Positions 5,994 to 13,091 of a stretch of DNA of 47,131 bases are shown one piece after another. Origin of the DNA: Clostridiales bacterium (GTDB taxonomy: Bacteria > Bacillota > Clostridia > Oscillospirales > Oscillospiraceae). How positions within the stretch are numbered: position 1 is the stretch's first letter; the number at the start of each line of letters is the position of its first letter. The notes beneath the pieces were generated by a model. The model ran no database searches. It was given only the letters and a program-made list of their open reading frames with translations, and was not told the origin of the DNA. Position numbers and translations under genes: made by a program. The stretch spans positions 1 through 47,131 of the forward strand of contig SFLD01000010.1 in NCBI GenBank assembly GCA_004553545.1, in the 5' to 3' direction.

Positions 5994-7037
5994 ATGCCTG
6001 AGACTGCCCTCTGCCCCTGCCCCGTCCGCGTCCCCTGGGAGGGCGGGGCGGTCCTCCGGCAGCGCCTGCCCTGCCGGGGCGGGGAGCTGCTGCTGACCCG
6101 CTACCCCCTCTTTCCGGGCATCTCCCTGACCTACCGGGATGTCCACGCCGCCGCCTGGGAGGCGGCAGGGGAGGCGGGCTGCCTCACCATCCACCACTGC
6201 CGGGAGGGCCGGATGGAGTACCGCGTGGATGGCCGCGCCTACTGCCTGGCGGCGGGGGACATGGCGGTGCTGACCCACTGGGAGGGGGAGACCTGCTTCC
6301 CCACCGGCCATTACCACGGCGTCACCGTGACCCTGGACCCCGCCCGGGCGCCGGACTGCCTCTCCTGCTTCCTGGAGGATGTGGACGTCCGCCCCCAGGC
6401 CCTGATGGACCGCTACTGCCGGGAGGGCGGGTGCTTCGTGGCCCGGTCCTCCCCCCGGGTGGAGCACATCTTCTCCGAGCTCTACACCGTGCCGGAGGGC
6501 ATCCGCCGGGGCTACCTCTCCGTGAAGCTCCTGGAGCTGCTGCTGGCCCTCAGCGTCTGGGAGGGGGAGCCCCGCCCCGGCGGCACACCGGCCCAGACGC
6601 GCCTTGTGGGGGAGGCGGAGGCCCTGCTGCAGGAGCGTCCGGAGGAGCACTGGACCCTGGCCCGGCTCTCCCAGCGGCTGGGGGCATCGCCGTCCCTGCT
6701 GCAGGGCAGCTTCCGGGCGGTGTACGGCATGTCCCCCGGGGCCTTCCTCCGGGCCCGGCGGATGCGCTATGCCGCGGAGCTGCTGCGCCGGAGCGACGAG
6801 AGCGTACTTGCCATCGCCGGGCAGCTGGGCTATGACAACGCCAGCAAGTTCGCCCGGGCCTTCCGCCAGGTGATGGGCGTGAGCCCCAGCGACTACCGCA
6901 GAGGCCCCGACAGCTGCGCTCCCGGGAGCGTCCATTCGGGCGGAGATCCGCTGAGAACGGAGCGGAAGGAAAGGGGAGAGGGGCGTAGAATGGCTCCATC
7001 AGCGAAAGACCTGTCCCAAATGGTTAGCGGAAGCTAA
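5994..7037 (+). CDS. AraC-family transcriptional regulator
   Basis: A 347-residue regulator. Residues 1 to about 190 form an effector or dimerization part without a recognizable sugar-binding signature. The C-terminal double helix-turn-helix is clear: WTLARLSQRLGASPSLLQGS, RARRMRYAAELL, VLAIAGQLGYDNASKFARAF, then GVSPSDYRR near residue 303. About 45 further residues (GPDSCAPGS to MVSGS) follow the usual AraC end and look like read-through, because the frame has no stop until TAA 7035-7037, which lies inside the third dyad. ATG 5994 is chosen for AAAGGAG 6-7 nt upstream. It precedes a flavodoxin gene with no promoter seen between them, so both are probably one transcript. AraC proteins next to flavodoxin suggest iron or redox response; this one may bind the three GTTAG dyads, but that is inference. 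Confidence 0.88.
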   Translation: MPETALCPCPVRVPWEGGAVLRQRLPCRGGELLLTRYPLFPGISLTYRDVHAAAWEAAGEAGCLTIHHCREGRMEYRVDGRAYCLAAGDMAVLTHWEGETCFPTGHYHGVTVTLDPARAPDCLSCFLEDVDVRPQALMDRYCREGGCFVARSSPRVEHIFSELYTVPEGIRRGYLSVKLLELLLALSVWEGEPRPGGTPAQTRLVGEAEALLQERPEEHWTLARLSQRLGASPSLLQGSFRAVYGMSPGAFLRARRMRYAAELLRRSDESVLAIAGQLGYDNASKFARAFRQVMGVSPSDYRRGPDSCAPGSVHSGGDPLRTERKERGEGRRMAPSAKDLSQMVSGS

Positions 7038-7038
7038 C
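7023..7038 (+). promoter_or_regulatory. Operator-like dyad GTTAG-N6-CTAAC (site 3 of 3)
   Basis: GTTAG CGGAAG CTAAC overlaps the stop codon of the araC-type gene and precedes the flavodoxin ribosome binding site (AGAAAGGA at about 7065) by some 27 bp. No separate promoter is evident upstream of it. Confidence 0.5.
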
Positions 7039-7083
7039 CCAAGAGGACGGAGAAGCCAATATTCAGAAAGGACGTATTTCAGA

Positions 7084-7509
7084 ATGAAGAAGACTGCTGT
7101 GATCTATTGGAGCGGCACCGGCAACACCGAGGCCATGGCCAACGCCGTGCTGGAGGGCATGAAGAGCGCCGGGGCGGAGGCCGACCTCCTGACTCCCGAC
7201 CAGGTGGACCCCGCCGCCGTCAGCGGCTATGCCGCCATCGCCTTCGGCTGCCCTGCCATGGGCGACGAGACCCTGGAGGAGATGGACTTTGAGCCCATGT
7301 TCTCCACCTGCAAGGGCCGTCTCGCGGGCAAGAGCGTGGGGCTCTTCGGCTCCTACGGCTGGGGCAGCGGCGACTGGATGCGCACCTGGGAGAAGGACTG
7401 CGACGAGTCCAACATCGGCCTGGCCGTGCCCAGCGTCATCTGCTGCGAGGCGCCGGACGAGACCGCGCTGGAAGCCTGCCGCGCCATGGGCAAGGCCTTG
7501 GCTCAGTGA
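7084..7509 (+). CDS. Flavodoxin (short-chain)
   Basis: A 141-residue FMN protein carrying low-potential electrons in the cytosol, typically replacing ferredoxin when iron is short. The FMN phosphate loop is SGTGNTEAMA at about residues 10-19; the two isoalloxazine loops fall in GCPAMGDETLEEMDFEPMF and FGSYGWGSGDWMRTWEKDC, as in Clostridium and Megasphaera flavodoxins. Length matches the short-chain class, which lacks the 20-residue insertion. ATG 7084 follows AGAAAGGACG. It is the last gene of the araC-flavodoxin unit and is followed by a strong terminator. The dyad at 7023-7038 links it to the hydrolase operon at 0.5 kb. Confidence 0.95.
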   Translation: MKKTAVIYWSGTGNTEAMANAVLEGMKSAGAEADLLTPDQVDPAAVSGYAAIAFGCPAMGDETLEEMDFEPMFSTCKGRLAGKSVGLFGSYGWGSGDWMRTWEKDCDESNIGLAVPSVICCEAPDETALEACRAMGKALAQ

Positions 7510-7516
7510 GAGAGGG

Positions 7517-7544
7517 AAGGGGGGACGGAGGTCCCCCCTTTTTT
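7517..7544 (+). terminator. Rho-independent terminator after flavodoxin
   Basis: AAGGGGGGAC (7517-7526) pairs with GTCCCCCCTT (7531-7540) around GGAG, followed by TTTTTT. A second short hairpin (TTTTCGGCTT-ga-AAGCCGAAAA, 7591-7612) lies downstream with no assigned role. Confidence 0.9.
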
Positions 7545-7650
7545 CGTCCTGGCCCGGCAGGAGGGACGGGATCTTGGCCGGAGATGGCGCTTTTCGGCTT
7601 GAAAGCCGAAAAAAACCGGCGCTGTCCCGCCATTTTGTACAGATTTGCGG

Positions 7651-7679
7651 TTGACATTTTTCCCCGCGGCTCCTATACT
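7651..7679 (+). promoter_or_regulatory. Promoter of the aromatic amino acid operon
   Basis: TTGACA 7651-7656 and TATACT 7674-7679 are exactly 17 bp apart. Predicted start is near 7686, giving a 190-nt attenuator leader before aroF. Confidence 0.85.
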
Positions 7680-7713
7680 TGGGACAAGAACCCGAAAGAA
7701 ACGGAGAGCCACC

Positions 7714-7764
7714 ATGAAGAGCATGTTCTATTTTGCATCCTTTTACTTTACTATGCCCGCATAG
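7714..7764 (+). CDS. Phe/Tyr-rich leader peptide of the aro operon
   Basis: The frame ATG 7714 to TAG 7762-7764 encodes MKSMFYFASFYFTMPA: four Phe and two Tyr in eight consecutive codons (two FYF blocks). A GGAG ribosome binding site lies 7 nt upstream, within the first 30 nt of the predicted transcript. The peptide itself needs no function; translation through the Phe and Tyr codons reports the level of charged tRNA-Phe and tRNA-Tyr, as in the pheA and pheST leaders of enterobacteria. The residue composition matches exactly the products of the downstream pathway. Its last codons and stop form part of a hairpin (7746-7769) that abuts the antiterminator strand. Confidence 0.85.
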   Translation: MKSMFYFASFYFTMPA

Positions 7765-7844
7765 TAAGGCTAATTTGTGATGCAGAAAAGGCTCGCCTCA
7801 GAGTGGATTTCATGCGGCACAGGTTAGACCTGTGCCGCATTTTT
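7734..7844 (+). promoter_or_regulatory. Ribosome-mediated transcription attenuator of the aro operon
   Basis: Four pairing elements can be read. Strand 1 (TGCATC, 7734-7739, inside the leader codons) pairs with 7779-7784. Strand 2 (7770-7784, CTAATTTGTGATGCA) pairs with strand 3 (7813-7827, TGCGGCACAGGTTAG) in 15 positions with one A-G mismatch and three G-U pairs: the antiterminator. Strand 3 also pairs with strand 4 in the terminator (7812-7824 with 7828-7840, 13 bp) followed by TTTTT. A ribosome stalled on the FYF codons frees strand 2 to capture strand 3 and allows read-through; a ribosome reaching TAG 7762 covers the start of strand 2 and the terminator forms. A 10-bp hairpin (7746-7755/7760-7769, loop CCCG) spans the end of the peptide frame. 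Confidence 0.8.
7812..7844 (+). terminator. Intrinsic terminator of the aro attenuator
   Basis: ATGCGGCACAGGT and ACCTGTGCCGCAT form a perfect 13-bp stem with a TAG loop, immediately followed by a T-run, 31 nt before the aroF start codon. A terminator in front of an operon with no gene upstream of it on the transcript is the hallmark of attenuation. Confidence 0.92.
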
Positions 7845-7875
7845 CATCTTAACGGAAAGACGGAGGGAACAGAAA

Positions 7876-8880
7876 ATGATCGTGGTACTGAAAAGCGGCG
7901 TGGAACAGGAAAAGCAGGCCCAGCTCATCGACTGGCTGTCGGAGCAGGGGCTGCAGGTGCACATCTCCCAGGGCGAGTACCAGACGGTGCTGGGCCTCGT
8001 GGGGGACACCACGAGAGTGGACATGGACCTCATCGGGAGCCTGGGCATCGTGGACTCCGTGAAGCGGGTGACGGAGCCCTTCAAGTGCTGCAACCGGAAG
8101 TTCCACCCCGAGGACACCGTGGTGCAGGTGGGGAATGTCAGGATCGGCGGCGGCCACTTCTGCATGATGGCGGGCCCCTGCTCCGTGGAGTCTGAGGAGC
8201 AGATCGTGGCCGTGGCCAAGGCCGTGAAGGCCTCCGGGGCGGACATGCTCCGGGGCGGCGCCTTCAAGCCCCGGACCTCCCCCTATGACTTCGCGGGCCT
8301 CAAGGCCGAGGGCCTGGAGCTTTTGAAGATCGCCCGGCAGGAGACCGGCCTTCCCATCGTGACGGAGATCATGAGCATCGTGGATCTGCACCTCTTCGAG
8401 GATGTGGACGTGCTGCAGGTGGGCGCCCGGAACATGCAGAACTTCGACCTCCTCCGGGAGCTGGGCAAGACCAGAAAGCCCATCCTCCTGAAGCGGGGCC
8501 TTGCCAACACCCTCAAGGAGCTCCTGATGAGCGCCGAGTACATCATGGCCAGCGGCAACGAGCAGGTCATCCTCTGCGAGCGGGGCATCCGCACCTTTGA
8601 CGACTACACCCGCAACACCCTGGACCTTGCCGCCGTGCCCATGCTCCACGAGCTCACCCACCTGCCCGTCATCGTGGACCCCAGCCACGCCACCGGCATC
8701 AACCGCCTGGTCTCCCCCATGGCCCTGGCCGCCGCCGCCTGCGGGGCCGACGGCCTCATCATCGAGGTCCACAACGACCCCATCCACGCCCTCTGCGACG
8801 GGGCGCAGTCCCTGCGGCCGGAGCAGTTTGACGCCCTGGCCAGGAAGGTCCGCACCGTCCGGGAGGTGGCGCTGGCATGA
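7876..8880 (+). CDS. aroF: 3-deoxy-7-phosphoheptulonate (DAHP) synthase, type I-beta
   Basis: A 334-residue enzyme condensing PEP and erythrose-4-phosphate, the first and committed step of the shikimate pathway. An N-terminal ferredoxin-like regulatory domain (about residues 1-70, MIVVLKSGVEQEKQ...) precedes the catalytic TIM barrel (about 80-334) with GPCSVES, RGGAFKPRTSPYDF, ARNMQNFDLLRELG, LKRGLANTLKELL, VDPSHATG and EVHNDP, all typical of the I-beta class found in Thermotoga and Firmicutes. The N-terminal domain of this class mediates Tyr/Phe feedback in Thermotoga; that is likely but not shown here. ATG 7876 follows CGGAGGGA. It is the first gene after the attenuator and overlaps tyrA by ATGA. 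Confidence 0.96.
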   Translation: MIVVLKSGVEQEKQAQLIDWLSEQGLQVHISQGEYQTVLGLVGDTTRVDMDLIGSLGIVDSVKRVTEPFKCCNRKFHPEDTVVQVGNVRIGGGHFCMMAGPCSVESEEQIVAVAKAVKASGADMLRGGAFKPRTSPYDFAGLKAEGLELLKIARQETGLPIVTEIMSIVDLHLFEDVDVLQVGARNMQNFDLLRELGKTRKPILLKRGLANTLKELLMSAEYIMASGNEQVILCERGIRTFDDYTRNTLDLAAVPMLHELTHLPVIVDPSHATGINRLVSPMALAAAACGADGLIIEVHNDPIHALCDGAQSLRPEQFDALARKVRTVREVALA

Positions 8881-9710
8881 CCGTCGGCATCGTGGGCCTG
8901 GGCCTCATCGGCGGGTCCCTCGCCAAGGCCTATCAGGCGGCCGGGGAGACCGTCCTTGCCCAGGATACCGACCGCAGCGTCCTGGACTTCGCCATGCTGA
9001 GCGGCACCGTCTCCGCCCCCCTGACGGCGGAGGCCCTGCCGGACTGCGACCTCATTCTTCTCGTCATCTGCCCGGAGGCGGCGATCCGCTGGTTCCGGGC
9101 CAATGCCCCCCGCATCGGCTCCCGCCCGGTGGTCATCGACTGCTGCGGCACCAAGCGGACGGTCTGCGCCGCCTGCTTCCCCCTGGCGGCGGAGCAGGGC
9201 GTCACCTTCCTGGGGGGACACCCCATGGCGGGGAACCACAACTCCGGCTTCAAGTATGCCCGCGCCAACCTCTTCCACGGGGCGCCCATGGTGCTGGTCC
9301 CGGCGGACCGGGACGACATCCGCCTCCTGGACCGGGCCAGGGAGCTGCTGGCCCCGGCGGGCTTCGGCCGCTTCTCCGTCACCACGGCGGCGGAGCACGA
9401 CGAGGTCATCGCCTTCACCTCCCAGATGGCCCACATCGCCTCCAATGCCTACATTAAGAGCCCCACCGCCGGGAGCCACAAGGGCTTCTCTGCCGGGAGC
9501 TACAAGGATATGACGCGGGTGGCCTGGCTGGCTCCGGAGATGTGGGCGGAGCTCTTCCTGGAGAACCGGGATTTCCTCCTCCGGGAGCTGGACGGCTATC
9601 TGGAAAACCTGAAGGCCTACCGGGACGCCATGGCGGCGGGGGACTATGACGCCCTGGTGCGGCTCCTGGACGAGGGCCGCCGCCGCAAGGAGGAGGTGGA
9701 CGGCCGATGA
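8877..9710 (+). CDS. tyrA: Prephenate dehydrogenase
   Basis: A 277-residue NAD(P)-dependent enzyme decarboxylating prephenate to 4-hydroxyphenylpyruvate, the tyrosine branch. The Rossmann GLGLIGGS motif lies at residues 7-14, with the acidic DTDRS at the end of beta-2 favouring NAD. The catalytic His falls in GGHPMAGNHNSGF, and the all-alpha dimerization domain follows with the QMAHIASNAY segment. No ACT or chorismate mutase domain is attached, so the protein is monofunctional; mutase activity must come from PheA in the same operon. It starts within the aroF stop (ATGA 8877-8880) and overlaps aroB by ATGA, implying translational coupling. Confidence 0.94.
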   Translation: MTVGIVGLGLIGGSLAKAYQAAGETVLAQDTDRSVLDFAMLSGTVSAPLTAEALPDCDLILLVICPEAAIRWFRANAPRIGSRPVVIDCCGTKRTVCAACFPLAAEQGVTFLGGHPMAGNHNSGFKYARANLFHGAPMVLVPADRDDIRLLDRARELLAPAGFGRFSVTTAAEHDEVIAFTSQMAHIASNAYIKSPTAGSHKGFSAGSYKDMTRVAWLAPEMWAELFLENRDFLLRELDGYLENLKAYRDAMAAGDYDALVRLLDEGRRRKEEVDGR

Positions 9711-10768
9711 CACGCATCCGCGTCACCGCCTCCCGGAGCTACGACGTTCTGATTCAGCCGGGCCTCCTGGACCGGGCCGGGGAAGAGCTCCGGGCGGTCC
9801 TCCCCGGCGCCCGGACCGCCGCCGTCGCGGCGGATGAGACCGTCTCCGCCCTCTATGGGGCGCGCCTTGCGGCGTCGCTGGAGGCGGCGGGCTTCCGCAC
9901 AGTCTCCTTCTCCTTCCCGGCGGGGGAGGGGTCCAAAAACCTCACGACCTACGCCGCGCTCCTGGACTTTCTGGGCCGGAACGGCCTCGGCCGGAGCGAT
10001 GCTCTGGTTGCCCTGGGGGGCGGCGTCACCGGGGATCTCGCGGGCTTCGCCGCCGCCACCTATCAGCGGGGCATGGCCTTCTGCCAGGTGCCTGCCAGCC
10101 TCCTGGCGGCGGTGGATTCCTCCGTGGGCGGCAAGACCGGCATCGACCTTCCCACGGGGAAAAACCAGGCGGGCTGCTTCTACCAGCCCTCCCTGGTGCT
10201 CTGCGACCCGGCGCTGCTCTCGTCCCTTCCGGAGCGGGAGTACCGGGGCGGCTGCGCCGAGGTCATCAAGTACGGCGTGCTCTTTGACGAGGCTTTCTTC
10301 GCCTCTCTGGAGGAAACGCCGGTCAGGGACCAGCTGGCAGCCGTCATCGCCCGCTGCGTGGCCCTGAAGCGGGACACCGTGGCGGCGGACGAGTTCGACC
10401 GGGGCTGCCGGGCCCTTCTGAACCTGGGCCACACCCTGGGCCACGCCGTGGAGAAGGTCAGCGCCTACGCCGTCTCCCACGGGGAGGCCGTGGCCATCGG
10501 CATGGCGGTTCTTGCCCGGGCGGCGGAGAAGCGGGGCATCGCCGGGGCCGGCACCGCCCGGCGGATCGAAGCCCTTTTGACCCGGTACGGCCTGCCCACG
10601 GCCACGGACCTCCCCCGGGAGGCCCTGGCGGCGGCGGCCCTGCGGGATAAGAAGAACCACGGCGGGCGGCTGGACCTCATCCTGCCGGAGAGCGTTGGCC
10701 GCTGCCGCATCCAGCCCATCCCCCCGGAGGAATTCGGGGATTGGCTCACGGACGGAGGGGTAGTATGA
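9707..10768 (+). CDS. aroB: 3-dehydroquinate synthase
   Basis: A 353-residue NAD- and divalent metal-dependent enzyme turning DAHP into 3-dehydroquinate. Recognizable segments are GEGSKNL, GGGVTGDLAGFAAATYQRG (nucleotide-binding), SSVGGKTGID, YRGGCAEVIKYG (metal-binding Glu), NLGHTLGHAVE (metal-binding His) and SHGEAVAIGM (second metal His). Length is normal. It overlaps both tyrA and aroA by ATGA, so its place in the middle of the operon is locked by translational coupling. Confidence 0.96.
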   Translation: MTRIRVTASRSYDVLIQPGLLDRAGEELRAVLPGARTAAVAADETVSALYGARLAASLEAAGFRTVSFSFPAGEGSKNLTTYAALLDFLGRNGLGRSDALVALGGGVTGDLAGFAAATYQRGMAFCQVPASLLAAVDSSVGGKTGIDLPTGKNQAGCFYQPSLVLCDPALLSSLPEREYRGGCAEVIKYGVLFDEAFFASLEETPVRDQLAAVIARCVALKRDTVAADEFDRGCRALLNLGHTLGHAVEKVSAYAVSHGEAVAIGMAVLARAAEKRGIAGAGTARRIEALLTRYGLPTATDLPREALAAAALRDKKNHGGRLDLILPESVGRCRIQPIPPEEFGDWLTDGGVV

Positions 10769-12018
10769 ACGTCACCATTCAGCCGGGACCCCGGCAGGGC
10801 CGGGTCCGCATCCCAGCCTCCAAATCCCAGGCCCACCGGCTCCTGATCTGCGCGGCGCTGGGGGAGGGGGAGACCGAGCTCCTCTGCGGCGGCCTCTCCG
10901 CCGACATCCGGGCCACCATAGACTGCCTCAAGGCCCTGGGGGCCGGCATCCGGCAGGAGGGGGAGCGGCTCTGGGTGAAGCCCATCCGGACGGCGCCCCG
11001 GAGCTGCCAGCTCCCCTGCGGGGAGAGCGGCTCCACCCTGCGCTTCCTTCTGCCCCAGGCCGGGGCGCTGGGGACGGAGGCCGTTTTCCACCGTCAGGGG
11101 CGGCTGCCCCAGCGGCCCCTCCGGCCCCTGGATGAGGAGCTCCGCTCCCACGGCATGGGGCTCTGGGAGGAGGGCGAGGCCCTGTACGCCACGGGCCGCC
11201 TCCGCTCCGGGGACTATACCCTGCCGGGGAACGTCTCCTCCCAGTTCATCTCGGGCCTTCTCATGGCCCTGCCCCGCCTGCCGGGGGACAGCCGCCTCAC
11301 CGTCACCGGGACCCTGGAATCCGCCGGCTACGTCGCCATGACGGAGGACGCCCTGGCGGAGAGCGGCATCCGCTGGCAGCGGACGGGCCAGGTCTGGTCC
11401 ATCCCCGGCGGCCAGCGCTTCCACCTGCCCCGGCTCTGCCGGGTGGAGGGGGACTGGTCCAACGCCGCCTTCTTCCTCTGCGCCGGGGCCGTCTCCTGGC
11501 GGGGCATCACGGTGGAGGGCCTGTCCCTCCGCTCCTCCCAGGGGGACCAGGCGGTGCTCCGCCTGCTGCGCCGCTTCGGCGCGGAGGTCACGGAGCGGGA
11601 GGGGGCCGTCACCGTCCGGAACGGGATGCTCCGGGGCATCACGGTGGATGCCGGTCCCATCCCGGACCTGATCCCCGCCCTCAGCGTGGTGGCGGCCGCC
11701 GCCGTGGGGGACACCCGCATCGAGAACGCCCGCCGCCTCCGGGACAAGGAGTCCGACCGGCTGGAGGGCACCGCCGCCCTGATCCGGGACCTGGGCGGCA
11801 GCGCCCGGGTGGAGGGGGATACCCTTCTCATCCGCGGACGGGGCGGCCTCCGGGGCGGCAATGCCTCCGTCCTGGGGGATCACCGCCTGGCCATGGCCGC
11901 GGCCATCGCCGCCTGCATCTGCCGGGAGAGCGTCACCGTGGACGACAGCCGCTGCGTGGAGAAGTCCTACCCTGGATTCTGGGAGGACCTCCGCCAGCTG
12001 AAAGGAGAGAAGCTATGA
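10765..12018 (+). CDS. aroA: 3-phosphoshikimate 1-carboxyvinyltransferase (EPSP synthase)
   Basis: A 417-residue two-domain enzyme transferring the enolpyruvyl group of PEP to shikimate-3-phosphate. Key segments are PASKSQAHR with K20 (PEP and S3P binding), GESGSTLRFL, the SSQFISGLLMALP stretch and RDKESDRL near residue 330. I start it at ATG 10765, which overlaps the aroB stop as ATGA and follows GGAGGGG; an in-frame TTG 24 bp upstream lacks a ribosome binding site. The loop after position 90 reads GESGS rather than GNAGTA of the glyphosate-sensitive plant and E. coli class, resembling class II-like bacterial enzymes; the sensitivity class cannot be settled by eye. It overlaps aroC by ATGA. 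Confidence 0.95.
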   Translation: MNVTIQPGPRQGRVRIPASKSQAHRLLICAALGEGETELLCGGLSADIRATIDCLKALGAGIRQEGERLWVKPIRTAPRSCQLPCGESGSTLRFLLPQAGALGTEAVFHRQGRLPQRPLRPLDEELRSHGMGLWEEGEALYATGRLRSGDYTLPGNVSSQFISGLLMALPRLPGDSRLTVTGTLESAGYVAMTEDALAESGIRWQRTGQVWSIPGGQRFHLPRLCRVEGDWSNAAFFLCAGAVSWRGITVEGLSLRSSQGDQAVLRLLRRFGAEVTEREGAVTVRNGMLRGITVDAGPIPDLIPALSVVAAAAVGDTRIENARRLRDKESDRLEGTAALIRDLGGSARVEGDTLLIRGRGGLRGGNASVLGDHRLAMAAAIAACICRESVTVDDSRCVEKSYPGFWEDLRQLKGEKL

Positions 12019-13091
12019 GCAGCAGCTACGGCGAGAACCTGCGCATCCACATCTTCGGGGAGTCCCACGGCCCCGCCGTGGGCGTCACCGTGGAGGGCAT
12101 CCCCGCCGGGGAGCGGGTGGACCTGGAGGAGCTCCAGCGCTTCCTGGACCGCCGGGCTCCGGGCCGCAGCGCCTGGTCCACACTCCGGAAGGAAGCCGAT
12201 GTCCCGGAATTCCTCTCCGGATTGCGGGAGGGGAGGACCTGCGGCACGCCCCTCACCGCCATCCTGAAAAGCGCCAACACCCGCTCCGGGGACTATGACG
12301 CCCTGAGGGACGTCCCCCGCCCCGGCCACGCCGACTACACCGCCTGGGTGAAGTACGGCGAGAGCCGGGACAGCCGGGGCGGCGGACACTTCTCCGGCCG
12401 CCTGACGGCCCCCCTCTGCGTCGCGGGCGGCATCTGCCTGCAGCTGCTGGCCCGGGAGGGCATCACCGTCCTCAGCCGCATCGCCGCCATCGGCGGCATC
12501 CGGGATGAGGGGGAACTCACCGCCTCCACGGCGGAGAAAGCCTTCCCCACCGTCAGCGACTCGGCGGGGGAGGCCATGCGCGCCGCCATCGCGGCGGCCC
12601 GGGCGGAGGGGGATTCCCTCGGCGGCGTCATCGAGTGCGCCGTCCTGGGTCTGCCGGCGGGGCTGGGTGACCCCATGTTCGACGGGATGGAGAACCGCAT
12701 CGCCGCCGCCGTCTTCGGCGTCCCGGCGGTGAAGGGCATCGAGTTCGGCGCGGGCTTTGCTGCGGCCGGGCTCCGGGGCAGCGAGAATAATGATGCCTTT
12801 TCCGTAGAAAACGGGCGAATTATTACGGACAGTAATCACTGCGGCGGCATCCTGGGCGGCATCACCGACGGCATGCCCCTGACCTTCCGGGCGGCGGTGA
12901 AGCCTACCCCCTCCCTCGCAAGACCCCAGCAGAGCGTGGATCTCAAGACCGGGGAGATCGTTCCCCTCACTGTGACGGGGCGGCACGACCCCTGCATCGT
13001 GCCCAGGGCGGTGCCCTGCCTGGAAGCGGCCGCGGCCATCGCGGTCTATGACGCGCTGTTGGCGCGGAGAAAGGAGCAAGCATGGAACTGA
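12015..13091 (+). CDS. aroC: Chorismate synthase
   Basis: A 358-residue FMN-dependent lyase making chorismate from EPSP, last step of the common pathway. Family signatures are GESHGPAVGVTVEGIPAG at the N terminus, RPGHADYT, ESRDSRGGGHFSGRLTA and the C-terminal DSNHCGGILGGITDGMP. Class I length. It requires reduced FMN and in Firmicutes uses a separate flavin reductase, none of which is encoded in the operon. A local patch around 12780-12840 (TCCGTAGAAAACGGGCGAATTATTACGG) is less GC-rich than the surroundings but keeps the frame and family consensus. Its end overlaps the pheA start by 10 bp. Confidence 0.96.
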   Translation: MSSSYGENLRIHIFGESHGPAVGVTVEGIPAGERVDLEELQRFLDRRAPGRSAWSTLRKEADVPEFLSGLREGRTCGTPLTAILKSANTRSGDYDALRDVPRPGHADYTAWVKYGESRDSRGGGHFSGRLTAPLCVAGGICLQLLAREGITVLSRIAAIGGIRDEGELTASTAEKAFPTVSDSAGEAMRAAIAAARAEGDSLGGVIECAVLGLPAGLGDPMFDGMENRIAAAVFGVPAVKGIEFGAGFAAAGLRGSENNDAFSVENGRIITDSNHCGGILGGITDGMPLTFRAAVKPTPSLARPQQSVDLKTGEIVPLTVTGRHDPCIVPRAVPCLEAAAAIAVYDALLARRKEQAWN

